Below, one piece after another: positions 48,374-59,030 of a stretch of 64,000 bases of DNA. Position numbers and translations under genes: made by a program. This DNA comes from Clostridiales bacterium. GTDB lineage: Bacteria; Bacillota; Clostridia; Christensenellales; Borkfalkiaceae. Below the pieces are notes generated by a model. That model worked only from the letters and a program-made list of their open reading frames with translations. It made no database searches and had not been told where the DNA came from. The stretch lies in the NCBI GenBank assembly GCA_015069485.1, contig SVIM01000001.1:27662-91661 (forward strand), read 5' to 3'. Within the stretch, counting starts at the first letter, position 1. Each line of letters begins with the position of its first letter.

Positions 48374-50278
48374 ATGGAAAAAACTCAGGCAATCGGCGTA
48401 AATCGCGCCAAACAATGGCAAATTGCATTGTTCCCGTTTAATAACGCGGCAACCAACGTGTATTTTGCCTTTTACAGCTACTTTACTTACTATGCGTTAA
48501 TGTATTTAACGGGTAGCGCGGCAACCTCTTTAGCAGGCTCCGTGGTTTCGGCTGCGTTAGTGCTATTAGTAAGTAACTTTAACGCAGTTTTCGCACCCTT
48601 AATGCGTGTGTTCGACGGTATTACCGACCCTATTTTAGGCGGAGTAATGGATAAAACCAAAACTCGCTTCGGCAAGTTCCGCCCCTATATGGTAATAGGT
48701 AACGCGCTTTTAGCGCTATCCGTTATTTTAATGATGGTGGTATTTAGGGGCGTAGGCGACGATTTAGCGTGGCTTCGCTGGGTAGTGTATATCGTAAGCT
48801 ATATTATTTACGTTTTAGGCTACACCTGTCAATGCGCGGTAACCAAGGCAGGGCAAACTTGCTTAACTAACGACCCTAAGCAACGCTCGCAGTTCGTAAT
48901 TTGGAATATGATAGGTCAAATAGGCTCTATCGTTCTCGTAAACATAATGGCGGGCGGTATTCTCACCAACGATATAATTTGCGCAAAGGGTAGCATAGAA
49001 TACGTTGAGGGGTGCATTGAAGTAGTGTTAAGGGGTGCGGCTTACGGCTCGCAGTTCTACGATATTATGGTTCCCTTCGTGGTTATTCTTTCTGCAATAT
49101 ATACCGTTATGGCGGTTGCCGCTATTGCGGAAAAGGACAAGCCTGAATTCTGGGGCATTTCTGAAAAGCCCGCAACTATGAAGGATTATCTCGGCATAAT
49201 TAAGGGCAATAAAGAAATCCGTTGGTTAGTTTTATCCTCCGGCTTAAATAAGCTTGCTTCCACGGTTGCAACCTCCGGTACGGTTGCTTTCCTCGTTTAC
49301 GGATGCTTAATGGGTGACTATAACGGCTTGTTTATACCCTTCTATGCGCTTTGCTTCGTGTTTATGGGCATCTTCTTTATATGGGGCTCGAAAACCGCGG
49401 GCGAAAAGGGGCAAAAGCGTGGCGTTGCGCAGTTTACCGTGTTTGCAATTTTGTTCTATATAGGGGTTTTAATTCTTTTGTGCTTATATAATCACGAAGA
49501 CCCTGCAACCTATCTTTCCATATTCAAAATCGACGAAAGCGGTTTCCATTTAACTATAAACTTCTATACGATATTATTTATAATCTTCTACGGATGCGGC
49601 TACGGCGCGTTTAACTGTTGCGATAACTTAACTATTCCAATGGTTGCCGACTGCACCGACTACGAAACTTACCGTTCGGGCAACTATGTACCCGGCATAA
49701 TGGGCACGATTTTCTCCCTTATGGATAAAATCATTTCTTCCTTACAGGTATTGTTGCTTCAAATCTTTATCGTAGGTATCGTTCCCGGGCTTAACGCGCT
49801 TCCCGCAGAAGGAACGCCTTATATGGAGGGTATGCAGCTTGCTTCTATAATTTGCTTCTGCTTGCTTCCTATGACTGCTTGGATAGTTACTACCTTCTGT
49901 ATGACAAGATACAGCCTATCTGGCAATAAGCTCGTGGAAATTCAAGCCGTTAACGCCGTTCGTAAGGCTGCAGTTCAAGGCGGTATGTCTATGGAGGAGG
50001 CTATGAAAACTTGGCAAACTATCGACCAAGTGCCCGCCGCCTTCGTACCCGTTAAAAAGGTTAAAACAGATAAAAAGACGGGTGAGCCTATACAAGAAAA
50101 AGAAAATATTTTAGACAAAATTTATAATAAAATATTCACTAAAAGGGAAGAAACGCACGGCGTTGCTTCTTCTAACGCAATAGATATTCCCGAACCGTAT
50201 TTAACCGACGAGGTAAAGGCGCAATTAGGCATAATGCAACAGCCGACGCAGACCTCTACGACGGATAATATAGAATAA
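48374..50278 (+). CDS. GPH-family (glycoside-pentoside-hexuronide):cation symporter
   Basis: FDGITDPILGGVMDKTKTRFGKFRPYMVIGN signature; multi-TM. Confidence 0.9.
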   Translation: MEKTQAIGVNRAKQWQIALFPFNNAATNVYFAFYSYFTYYALMYLTGSAATSLAGSVVSAALVLLVSNFNAVFAPLMRVFDGITDPILGGVMDKTKTRFGKFRPYMVIGNALLALSVILMMVVFRGVGDDLAWLRWVVYIVSYIIYVLGYTCQCAVTKAGQTCLTNDPKQRSQFVIWNMIGQIGSIVLVNIMAGGILTNDIICAKGSIEYVEGCIEVVLRGAAYGSQFYDIMVPFVVILSAIYTVMAVAAIAEKDKPEFWGISEKPATMKDYLGIIKGNKEIRWLVLSSGLNKLASTVATSGTVAFLVYGCLMGDYNGLFIPFYALCFVFMGIFFIWGSKTAGEKGQKRGVAQFTVFAILFYIGVLILLCLYNHEDPATYLSIFKIDESGFHLTINFYTILFIIFYGCGYGAFNCCDNLTIPMVADCTDYETYRSGNYVPGIMGTIFSLMDKIISSLQVLLLQIFIVGIVPGLNALPAEGTPYMEGMQLASIICFCLLPMTAWIVTTFCMTRYSLSGNKLVEIQAVNAVRKAAVQGGMSMEEAMKTWQTIDQVPAAFVPVKKVKTDKKTGEPIQEKENILDKIYNKIFTKREETHGVASSNAIDIPEPYLTDEVKAQLGIMQQPTQTSTTDNIE

Positions 50279-50293
50279 TAAAGGAGAAAAAAT

Positions 50294-51334
50294 ATGAAGC
50301 TTACCTTCCGCTGGTATGGCGAAAAAGACAGTATTCCCTTGCAGTATATAAAGCAAATTCCCAATATGTCGGGCGTCGTTACCGCCGTGTACGACGTCCC
50401 CGTAGGCGAAAAATGGAGTGATGAAAGCCTTGCTAAATTAAAGCAATTAACGCAGGATGCGGGTTTAGAAATGGAGGTTATCGAATCTATTCCCGTTCAC
50501 GAAGATATTAAGATGGGATGCGGAAAGCGCGACGAATATATTGCAAATTATTGCGAAAATTTACGCGCGGTTGCGCGCCACGGCGTAAAGGTGGTTTGCT
50601 ATAACTTTATGCCCGTATTCGACTGGCTCCGTACCGATATGTATCACAAAAACGGCGACGGCTCTACTTCGCTTTCCTATTCTTACGAGGATTTTATTAA
50701 GGTTGACCCCAACAACCTTCACCTACCCGGCTGGGACGAAAGCTACACCCCCGAAGAATTGCAAGGGCTTTTAAAGGCGTATAAAAGCATCAGTCACGAA
50801 CAGCTTTTTAACAACTTAATTTATTTCCTTGAAAGAATTATTCCCGTTTGCGAGGAGTGTGGAATAAATATGGCTATTCACCCCGACGATCCCCCTTGGG
50901 ACGTCTTCGGCTTGCCCAGAATTATCTCTTGCGAAGATGATTTAGATAAGCTTTTCAACGCCGTTCCTTCAACGGCTAACGGCTTAACGCTTTGTACGGG
51001 CTCGTTTGGCGCAGGCAGGGGCAACGACATAGTCAAAATGGCGGCAAAATACGCGGCGCAGGGCAGGGTGCATTTCGCTCACCTTCGCAACGTGTTATGG
51101 ACGGACGATAAGGATTCCTTCTGCGAAACGGGGCATTGTTCGGTTGACGGCTCGTTAGATATGGCGCAAATCGTTTTAGCCCTCGTTAAAAACGGCTTTA
51201 ACGGCTACGTTCGCCCCGACCACGGCAGAAACGTTTGGGGTGAAGACGGCAAGCCCGGCTACGGCTTATACGATAGGGGGCTTGGCGCGGCGTATATAAA
51301 CGGATTGTTTGAGGTTGCCGAAAAGTTAAAATAA
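50294..51334 (+). CDS. uxuA: Mannonate dehydratase
   Basis: MKLTFRWYGEKDSIPLQYIKQIPNMSGVVTAVYD; MAIHPDDPPWDVFGLPRI; RPDHGRNVWGE. Confidence 0.95.
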   Translation: MKLTFRWYGEKDSIPLQYIKQIPNMSGVVTAVYDVPVGEKWSDESLAKLKQLTQDAGLEMEVIESIPVHEDIKMGCGKRDEYIANYCENLRAVARHGVKVVCYNFMPVFDWLRTDMYHKNGDGSTSLSYSYEDFIKVDPNNLHLPGWDESYTPEELQGLLKAYKSISHEQLFNNLIYFLERIIPVCEECGINMAIHPDDPPWDVFGLPRIISCEDDLDKLFNAVPSTANGLTLCTGSFGAGRGNDIVKMAAKYAAQGRVHFAHLRNVLWTDDKDSFCETGHCSVDGSLDMAQIVLALVKNGFNGYVRPDHGRNVWGEDGKPGYGLYDRGLGAAYINGLFEVAEKLK

Positions 51335-51425
51335 TTTTGCTTTAAAAAATCATTAATCAAGGCATATATGCCTACTAATTTAAAAATTTTAGTGTAATTA
51401 TCAAATTTTATAAGGAGAAAATTAA

Positions 51426-52277
51426 ATGTATAATTTACCCTTAACGGTTGATTTAAAGGATAAAGTAGTAGTAATAACAGGCGCAGGTGGCGTCATTTGC
51501 TCCGAGCTTGCACGCGCGTACGCCGCTTGTGGGGCAAAGGTTGCAGTTTTGGACTTAACCAAAGAAAAAGCCGACGCAAAGGCTGGCGAAATCGTTGCAC
51601 AAGGCGGAATTGCAAAGGGCTATGCGGCAAACGTTTTAGATAAAGAATCGTTAGAAGAGTGCCACAAACAGGTTCTTGCAGAATTAGGCCCTTGCGATAT
51701 TTTAGTAAACGGCGCGGGCGGTAACAACCCTAAAGCGCAAACCGACAAGGAGTATTTTGAATTAGGCGATATCGACGCCGATACAAAGTCCTTTTTCGAT
51801 TTAGATAAGGGTGGGGTAGAATTCGTATTCAACCTCAACTATTTAGGCTCGCTTTTACCTTCGCAGGTTTTTGCGGTAGATATGGTTGGCCGTAAGGGAT
51901 GTAGCATTTTAAACATATCTTCTATGAACGCGTTTACACCCTTAACTAAAATCCCTGCCTACTCCGGCGCAAAGGCGGCAATTTCTAACTTTACAAAATG
52001 GCTTGCCGTTCATTTTAGTAAGGTTGGTATAAGGGTAAACGCTATTGCTCCCGGCTTTTTTGCAACAGCGCAAAACAGACAGCTTTTATTTAATGCCGAC
52101 GGCACACCTACCGCGCGCACGGGCAAAATTCTCGCCGCTACGCCTATGGAAAGATTTGGCGAGGTTGAAGAATTAGTGGGGGCAACGCTATTTTTATCTT
52201 CCGAAAAGGCCGCAGGCTTTATAACTGGCGTCGTTCTTGCAATCGACGGTGGCTTCTCATCCTACGCAGGCGTATAA
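51426..52277 (+). CDS. SDR-family oxidoreductase, likely D-mannonate oxidoreductase
   Basis: VVVITGAGGVICSELARAYA; YSGAKAAISNFTKWLAVHF; adjacent to uxuA. Confidence 0.88.
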   Translation: MYNLPLTVDLKDKVVVITGAGGVICSELARAYAACGAKVAVLDLTKEKADAKAGEIVAQGGIAKGYAANVLDKESLEECHKQVLAELGPCDILVNGAGGNNPKAQTDKEYFELGDIDADTKSFFDLDKGGVEFVFNLNYLGSLLPSQVFAVDMVGRKGCSILNISSMNAFTPLTKIPAYSGAKAAISNFTKWLAVHFSKVGIRVNAIAPGFFATAQNRQLLFNADGTPTARTGKILAATPMERFGEVEELVGATLFLSSEKAAGFITGVVLAIDGGFSSYAGV

Positions 52278-52427
52278 TTTAAGCATTAATAAGGTATTTT
52301 ATGCAAGCCCCAACGCTTTGTTTAAGCGTTGGGGCTTATATTTTATACCGTATAAACAAATTAAACTATTTTATAATAAGGAATAAAATAAAAATATACA
52401 TTTTTATGTATTTTTCCCTTTCGTTTA

Positions 52428-52456
52428 TTGACAGTTAATGCATAAAGGTGTATAAT
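52428..52456 (+). promoter_or_regulatory. Promoter of SSS-paaK-ior operon
   Basis: TTGACA - 17 bp - TATAAT. Confidence 0.75.
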
Positions 52457-52530
52457 TATACGAAATTATAAAAAGGGGAAAGCTAAGGCGCATACCATTT
52501 TACAAATTTTAAACGCCTTTTATTCAAATT

Positions 52531-54072
52531 ATGTGGCTAGATTATTTAATCCTTGGACTATACGCGTTAAGTATGGTTTTAATAGCTTTATACACTCGCA
52601 ATCGCTCTAAATCGGTTAAGGACTTTTTGCTTGCGGGCAAAAACGGACTAAACGGATGGATGAGCGCTTTTTCATACGGTACAACCTACTTTTCCGCCGT
52701 AATTTTTATCGGCTATGCGGGGAACTTCGGCAAACAGTTTGGCTTGGCTTCCGTTTGGATAGGCGTGGGCAACGCAATTATAGGCGCTCTTATTGCTTGG
52801 ATGGTTTTAGCAAAAAGAACGAAAAATATGACGGCGCGCTTGCAGGCAAAAACAATGCCCGAATTTTTTGAAAAGCGTTACGGTAGCAAAAATTTAAAGC
52901 TTTTTAGCGCAATTATAATTTTCGTTTTCTTAATTCCCTATTCCGCATCCGTATATAACGGGCTTTCAAGCCTATTCGAAATTGTTTTCGGTATTCCCGG
53001 TTGGGTTATTATGGTAATTTTAGCCGTGCTTACGGCAATATATCTGTTTTTCGGCGGTTATTTTGGGGCTGCGCTATCCGACTTTATTCAAGGCATAATA
53101 ATGCTTGTCGGCGTTATATTAATGGTTTTCTACTTTGTAAACCACCCCAGCGTAAATTGGGATTTATCTAATCTCGTAAATAATCCCGAGCTTAACTGGG
53201 TAACGGTGCAAAGCTCTAATACGGGGCTATACGGCAACACGGTTTCGTTAATGGCGTTAATCTTTTTAACCTCGTTCGGCGTGTTTGCCTTGCCTCAAAC
53301 CATACATAAATATTACGCTGTAAGGGACAAAAAGGCAATAGTGCAAGGCACGATTGTTTCCACTATATTCGCCCTTATAATAGGCTTTTGCGCATACTTT
53401 ACGGGCGCGCTTTCGGCGTTTTTCCCTCAATTCGCTTCCTTGCCCGCCGACCAAATAATTCCAAATATGTTAAGCTTAGTAATCCCTTCGGGGCTTATAG
53501 GTATAATTTCCGTTTTAATTTTATCGGCAAGCATGTCAACTCTGTCCTCCGTTTCGCTCGCTTCGGCGTCGGTGGTGGCGGTAGATATTTACAAGGGCAA
53601 AATCAACCCCGACGCATCCGATAAAAAAGTAAACTGGACTATGCGCATATTATGTATCGTATTCATACTTATTTCCGTGGTGTTGGCGCTTTTAAATCAA
53701 ATTTATAACGTAACGGCAATAGCCTATTTAATGGGCTTAAGCTGGGGCACGCTTGCAGGGTGCTTTATGGGCCCCTTCGTTTTAGGATTATTTTCTAAAA
53801 AAATCACGGCTTCTGCGGTATGGGCGTCCATAATTAGTTGCTTAACTATAACGGTTGGGCTTATAATATTCTTCGGTTATCACAAAAACGGCTTTAATTG
53901 CTCCTTTGGCGAAGCTATACAAACGGGCGTGGGCTGTTCGCCTTTAATCGGCGTAATTTGTATGGTATTTTCCATGTTAATAACCGTTGTGGTAAGCGCT
54001 TTTACTAAAAAGCCTTCCGCCCAAGTTTTATACGAAAGCTTTGAAAAACCCATTGAAAACGAGATTAAATAA
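52531..54072 (+). CDS. Sodium:solute symporter (SSS family)
   Basis: RNRSKSVKDFLLAGKNGLNGWMSAFSYGTTYFSAVIFIGYAG; ASMSTLSSVSLASASVVAVDIY. Confidence 0.92.
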   Translation: MWLDYLILGLYALSMVLIALYTRNRSKSVKDFLLAGKNGLNGWMSAFSYGTTYFSAVIFIGYAGNFGKQFGLASVWIGVGNAIIGALIAWMVLAKRTKNMTARLQAKTMPEFFEKRYGSKNLKLFSAIIIFVFLIPYSASVYNGLSSLFEIVFGIPGWVIMVILAVLTAIYLFFGGYFGAALSDFIQGIIMLVGVILMVFYFVNHPSVNWDLSNLVNNPELNWVTVQSSNTGLYGNTVSLMALIFLTSFGVFALPQTIHKYYAVRDKKAIVQGTIVSTIFALIIGFCAYFTGALSAFFPQFASLPADQIIPNMLSLVIPSGLIGIISVLILSASMSTLSSVSLASASVVAVDIYKGKINPDASDKKVNWTMRILCIVFILISVVLALLNQIYNVTAIAYLMGLSWGTLAGCFMGPFVLGLFSKKITASAVWASIISCLTITVGLIIFFGYHKNGFNCSFGEAIQTGVGCSPLIGVICMVFSMLITVVVSAFTKKPSAQVLYESFEKPIENEIK

Positions 54073-54080
54073 GGTGTGTT

Positions 54081-55379
54081 ATGATTTGGTCTAAAGAAGA
54101 AACTTTATCACGCAAAGAAATAGAAGAAATTCAGCTTGAAAGGTTGCAAAAAACGGTTAAAACGGTGTATAATACCGTAGAGCCGTATCGCAAAAAAATG
54201 CAGGATGCGGGCGTTTTGCCGGAAGATATTAAATCGCTTGCAGATTTAAAAAAGCTTCCTTTCGTAACCAAGCAGGACTTGCGCGATAACTATCCCTTCG
54301 GGCTTTTTGCCGTACCAAAGGAAGAGCTTGTAAGAATACACGCTTCCTCCGGCACGACGGGCAAGCCCACCGTGGTAGGCTACACGCATGAGGATATGAA
54401 GGTTTGGACGGAGTGCGTTTCGCGTATAGCTTGCGCAGGCGGAGCAACTAAAAAGGACGTAGCGCAAATTTGCTTTGGCTACGGTATGTTTACGGGCGCT
54501 TTGGGGCTTCATTACGGGCTGGAAAATATGGGCGCAACCATAGTTCCCTCGTCTTCCGGTAATTCCGAAAAGCAAATAATGTATATGCAGGATTTCCAAA
54601 CCTCAATATTAGTTGCAACTCCCTCGTACGCGTTGCGCCTTGCAGAGGTTGCGCAATCTATAGGCGTAAACCCTTCAACCGATTTAAGCGTAAAAATTGC
54701 GCTTGTAGGTAGCGAGCTTTTAACCGAAGCTATGCGTAAGGAAATGAACAAGGTTTGGGGCGAGCATGTGCTGGTAACCTCTAACTACGGTATGAGCGAG
54801 CTTATGGGCCCGGGTGTTTCGGGAGAGTGTGAATACCAAGACGGTATGCATATTAACGAGGACTTTTTTATTCCCGAAATAATCAATCCTCAAACGGGCG
54901 AGGTTTTACCCGAAGGGGAAAGAGGGGAGCTGGTTATAACCTGCATTAAAAAGCAAGGTCTGCCGTTAATTAGGTATAGGACGAAGGATATTACCGCGCT
55001 AACCTACGCTAAATGCAAATGCGGAAGAACCTTTTGCCGTATGGCAAACCCTATGGGACGCTCGGACGATATGTTAAAGGTAAGGGGCGTAAACGTCTTC
55101 CCCGGTCAAATAGAGGAAGTAATTTTAAGCGTTCCCGAGCTTGGCCCTCACTACGAAATTATAGTTGAAAGGGAAGGCTACACCGATAAGCTTACCGTAA
55201 GGGTAGAGCTTAACCACGCTACCGATACCTTTAAGGAATTAGAAAGAATAACGAGAGTAACTAAAAATAAACTTAAAACCGTGCTTGGCTTAGACGTCAA
55301 AATTTTATTGGAATCCCCCGACACCTTGCAAAGGTTTGAAGGTAAAGCAAAGCGCATTAGGGATTTAAGAGGAGTTTAA
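54081..55379 (+). CDS. paaK: Phenylacetate-CoA ligase
   Basis: VRIHASSGTTGKPTVVGYT; KCKCGRTFCRMANPMGRSDDMLKVRGVNVFPGQIEE. Confidence 0.93.
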   Translation: MIWSKEETLSRKEIEEIQLERLQKTVKTVYNTVEPYRKKMQDAGVLPEDIKSLADLKKLPFVTKQDLRDNYPFGLFAVPKEELVRIHASSGTTGKPTVVGYTHEDMKVWTECVSRIACAGGATKKDVAQICFGYGMFTGALGLHYGLENMGATIVPSSSGNSEKQIMYMQDFQTSILVATPSYALRLAEVAQSIGVNPSTDLSVKIALVGSELLTEAMRKEMNKVWGEHVLVTSNYGMSELMGPGVSGECEYQDGMHINEDFFIPEIINPQTGEVLPEGERGELVITCIKKQGLPLIRYRTKDITALTYAKCKCGRTFCRMANPMGRSDDMLKVRGVNVFPGQIEEVILSVPELGPHYEIIVEREGYTDKLTVRVELNHATDTFKELERITRVTKNKLKTVLGLDVKILLESPDTLQRFEGKAKRIRDLRGV

Positions 55380-55381
55380 TT

Positions 55382-57118
55382 ATGAATAAAAAAATAATGC
55401 TCGGCAACGAGGCAATAGCAAGGGGCGCATACGAAGCAGGCGTAAAGGTTTCAAGCGCATACCCCGGTACTCCCAGTACTGAAATAAGCGAAATTTTAGC
55501 AAAATACGGCGAGGTTTACGCCGAGTGGGCACCCAACGAAAAGGTTGCCGTAGAGGTTGCTGCCGGCGCGGCAATAGCGGGGGTAAGAAGCCTTGCTTGT
55601 ATGAAGCACGTTGGCTTAAACGTTGCAAGCGACCCTATCTACACCCTTGCATATACCGGAATTAACGGTGGTTTCGTGGTGGTTGTAGCCGACGACCCCG
55701 GTATTGCAAGCTCGCAAAACGAGCAGGATACGAGGATGATTGCAAGAAGCGCTCATCTTCCCGTTTTAGAGCCTTCTACTAGCCAAGAAGCAAAGGACTT
55801 TGTAAAATTCGGCTACGAGATAAGCGAAAAATACGATACTCCCGTAATTTTAAGAACGACTACCAAGCTTTCGCACTCGCAAAGCGTTGTGGAGATGCAG
55901 GATAGGGTTGTTCCCGAAGATAAAGCTTACGAACGCAACGTATCAAAATACGTAATGATGCCCGCAGGCGCAATAGGCAGGCACAAGGTAGTCGAGGCGA
56001 GGGATAATAAGCTTGCGGAAGACAGCTGCAATTTTGCCGTAAACAAGTGGGAAAAGGGGGATAATAAGCTTGGCTTTATAACCTCCGGTATAGCGTATCA
56101 ATACGTTAAGGAGGTCTGCCCCGAAGCAAGCGTATTAAAGCTCGGTATGGTAAACCCCTTGCCTAAAAAGCTTATAGAAGAATTCGTATCCTCCGTAGAA
56201 GAGGTTATCGTTTTTGAAGAATTAGAGCCCGTTATAGAAGAACAGGTTAAAAGCTGGGGCTTAAAGGTAAAAGGCAAAGAGCTTTTTACAAAGCAGGGCG
56301 AATATAGCGCATCTATGCTAAAAAGCGCGTTGTTCGGCGCAACGGATTTACCTTACGAAAAGGCTGCCGTTCCCAACCGTCCTCCTATACTTTGTCCCGG
56401 TTGCCCTCACCGTAGCGTATTCTCCGTTTTAAACAAATTAAAAATTCACGCTTCGGGCGATATCGGCTGTTACACCTTGGGCGCAGTCGCTCCCTTAAAC
56501 GTGCTCGATACCTGTATATGTATGGGCGCAAGCATTTCTGCATTGCACGGTATGGAAAAGGCAAAGGGTAAAGAATTCTTAAAAAATTGGGTAGCCGTTA
56601 TAGGCGATTCAACCTTCTTACATACAGGCATAAATTCCCTAATCAATATGGTTTACAATAAGGCTACGGGCACGGTTATAATTTTAGATAACCGCACCAC
56701 GGGCATGACGGGGCATCAGGAGCACGCCGCAACGGGCAAAACGCTTAAGGGCGAGCAAACCTACGCGATTAACTTTACAGAGCTTTGCAAGACGATTGGC
56801 GTTAAAAACGTTTACGAAATCGACGCATTTGACGTTAAGGGCTTAGAGCAAGCTATAAAGCAAAGCGCAAACGGAAACGAGCTTTGCGTAATAATTGCCA
56901 AAGCACCCTGCGCGCTTTTAAAAGGACAGGTATTCCCCTATAAATGTAAGGTGGATAAGGAAAGCTGTAAAAAATGCGGTATGTGCTTAAAAATAGGCTG
57001 TCCCGCAATTACTAAAATGGCAGACGGCACCGTGCAAATTAACCAAACTATGTGTAATGGATGCGGACTATGCCAAAGCTATTGCAAATTTGGCGCAATT
57101 AAAAAGGTGGAAATATAA
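55382..57118 (+). CDS. iorA: Indolepyruvate ferredoxin oxidoreductase alpha subunit
   Basis: GNEAIARGAYEAGVKVSSAYPGTPSTEI; CPGCPHRSVF; two C-terminal 4Fe-4S motifs. Confidence 0.96.
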   Translation: MNKKIMLGNEAIARGAYEAGVKVSSAYPGTPSTEISEILAKYGEVYAEWAPNEKVAVEVAAGAAIAGVRSLACMKHVGLNVASDPIYTLAYTGINGGFVVVVADDPGIASSQNEQDTRMIARSAHLPVLEPSTSQEAKDFVKFGYEISEKYDTPVILRTTTKLSHSQSVVEMQDRVVPEDKAYERNVSKYVMMPAGAIGRHKVVEARDNKLAEDSCNFAVNKWEKGDNKLGFITSGIAYQYVKEVCPEASVLKLGMVNPLPKKLIEEFVSSVEEVIVFEELEPVIEEQVKSWGLKVKGKELFTKQGEYSASMLKSALFGATDLPYEKAAVPNRPPILCPGCPHRSVFSVLNKLKIHASGDIGCYTLGAVAPLNVLDTCICMGASISALHGMEKAKGKEFLKNWVAVIGDSTFLHTGINSLINMVYNKATGTVIILDNRTTGMTGHQEHAATGKTLKGEQTYAINFTELCKTIGVKNVYEIDAFDVKGLEQAIKQSANGNELCVIIAKAPCALLKGQVFPYKCKVDKESCKKCGMCLKIGCPAITKMADGTVQINQTMCNGCGLCQSYCKFGAIKKVEI

Positions 57119-57119
57119 T

Positions 57120-57683
57120 ATGAATATTATGGTTGTTGGCGTAGGTGGGCAAGGCACCTTGCTCACTAGCAGAATAATAGGATACGTTGCAATGCAAGCC
57201 GGGTACGAGGTTAAAATTTCCGAAGTTCACGGTATGGCGCAAAGGGGCGGTAGCGTGGTAACCTACGTTCGCTACGGTAAAAACGTTTACGAGCCCGTGG
57301 TAGAAGAAGGTCAAGCCGATATTTTAATTGCGTTTGAGCGTTTAGAAGCGTTGAGATATGCGCACTATTTAAAAAAGGACGGAAAAATCATAGTAAACGA
57401 TTGCAGAATAGACCCTATGACCGTCGTAATCGGCGCGGCGCAATATCCAGAAAGCGTTATCGAAAATTTATCTTTAAACCACGTAGTATATTCTATTGAC
57501 GGCGATAAAGCCGTTAGCGAATTAGGCAATCCTAAGGTCCTTAACACCGTAGTTTTGGGCTTGGCGGCAAAGCATATAGGATTTAGCCAAGAGGAGTGGA
57601 TTGACGTCATATCAAAAACCGTCCCTCAAAAAACGATAGGAATTAACGTCGCTGCGTTTAAGAACGGCTATCAAAATAACTAA
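57120..57683 (+). CDS. iorB: Indolepyruvate oxidoreductase beta subunit
   Basis: MNIMVVGVGGQGTLLTSRIIG...VHGMAQRGGSVVTYVR; ATG 57120 preferred over 57057. Confidence 0.94.
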   Translation: MNIMVVGVGGQGTLLTSRIIGYVAMQAGYEVKISEVHGMAQRGGSVVTYVRYGKNVYEPVVEEGQADILIAFERLEALRYAHYLKKDGKIIVNDCRIDPMTVVIGAAQYPESVIENLSLNHVVYSIDGDKAVSELGNPKVLNTVVLGLAAKHIGFSQEEWIDVISKTVPQKTIGINVAAFKNGYQNN

Positions 57684-57701
57684 ACCAAAACTATTAGAGG
57701 T

Positions 57702-59006
57702 ATGAAAATGATTTGGAACGAAACAAAAGAGTGTATGTCAAGGGAGGAGATGACTAAGCTTCAAAGCAAAAGGCTTGTAAAGTTAGTCGACTACGTTTAC
57801 CATAACGTCCCCTTCTACCGCAAAAAAATGCAGGCTTTGGGTATTATTCCCGCAGATATTAAAGGGATTGAAGATATTACTAAGCTTCCCTTTACCACCA
57901 AAGACGATTTAAGGGACAATTATCCCTTTGGGCTTTTTGCTAGACCTCATTCGGAAATAGTTCGTATTCACGCATCTTCAGGCACTACGGGCAAGGCGAC
58001 GGTAGTAGGCTACACCCGATACGATTTAGAGGTGTGGGCAGAGTGCGTTGCGCGCTGTATGACTATGGCGGGCATAGGTCGCGACGATATAGTGCAGGTT
58101 GCATACGGCTACGGCTTATTTACCGGCGGGTTAGGTGCGCATAGCGGTGCAGAAAAAATAGGCGCAATGGTAGTGCCTATGAGTACGGGTAACTCTAAAA
58201 AACTAACCGATATGATGGTGGACTTCGGCGCAACGGCAATCGCGTGTACGCCTTCCTATTTATTACATATTTCCGAAGTGTTAGAAAACGGAGGAATGCT
58301 CGATAAAATTAAACTTAAATCGGCCATATGTGGGGCTGAACCTTGGACGGAGAAGATGCGCCAAGAGATTGAAGGTAAGTTAAATATTACCGCGCACGAC
58401 ATTTATGGCTTAAGCGAAATTATGGGCCCCGGCGTTGCTTGCGACTGTGAATATCACGAAGGCTTGCACGTTTGCGAGGATCATTTCTACCCCGAAATCG
58501 TAGATAGTAAAACGCTTGAACCCGTTGCCGAAGGCGAGCTTGGCGAGCTTGTGTTTACCACCTTAACCAAGGAAGGTATTCCCCTTATAAGATACAGAAC
58601 CAAGGACTTAACCTCCATCACTCGCGACAAGTGTAAATGTGGCAGAACGAGCGCAAGAATTTCCCGCTTTAAGGGCAGGTCGGACGATATGCTAATTATT
58701 CGTGGCGTAAACGTATTCCCCAGCCAAGTAGAAGCAGCGCTTATCGACGTTGAAGAAGTAACGCCCCACTATATGATGATAGTTGATAGAGTAAATAATT
58801 TGGATCAGCTTGAAATTCAAGTGGAAGTGGACAGTAAATATTATACCGACGAAATTAAGGGTATAGAAAAATTGAATAAAAAAATCGAGCACGTAATTCA
58901 GCAGGCGCTTGGTATTAAGGCTAAAATAAAAATCGTAGAGCCTATGTCGTTAAAGCGTAGCGAAGGCAAAGCCGTTCACGTAATCGATAAGCGTAAATTA
59001 GTTTAA
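57702..59006 (+). CDS. Phenylacetate-CoA ligase (second paralog)
   Basis: VRIHASSGTTGKATVVGYT; GRSDDMLIIRGVNVFPSQVEAAL. Confidence 0.92.
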   Translation: MKMIWNETKECMSREEMTKLQSKRLVKLVDYVYHNVPFYRKKMQALGIIPADIKGIEDITKLPFTTKDDLRDNYPFGLFARPHSEIVRIHASSGTTGKATVVGYTRYDLEVWAECVARCMTMAGIGRDDIVQVAYGYGLFTGGLGAHSGAEKIGAMVVPMSTGNSKKLTDMMVDFGATAIACTPSYLLHISEVLENGGMLDKIKLKSAICGAEPWTEKMRQEIEGKLNITAHDIYGLSEIMGPGVACDCEYHEGLHVCEDHFYPEIVDSKTLEPVAEGELGELVFTTLTKEGIPLIRYRTKDLTSITRDKCKCGRTSARISRFKGRSDDMLIIRGVNVFPSQVEAALIDVEEVTPHYMMIVDRVNNLDQLEIQVEVDSKYYTDEIKGIEKLNKKIEHVIQQALGIKAKIKIVEPMSLKRSEGKAVHVIDKRKLV

Positions 59007-59030
59007 ATTTTTTGATAAGGAGGTATTTTT

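Noticed and set aside
57057-57119. N-terminal extension of iorB
   Set aside because: Overlaps the iorA ferredoxin domain; ATG 57120 begins the conserved MNIMVVGVGGQG.
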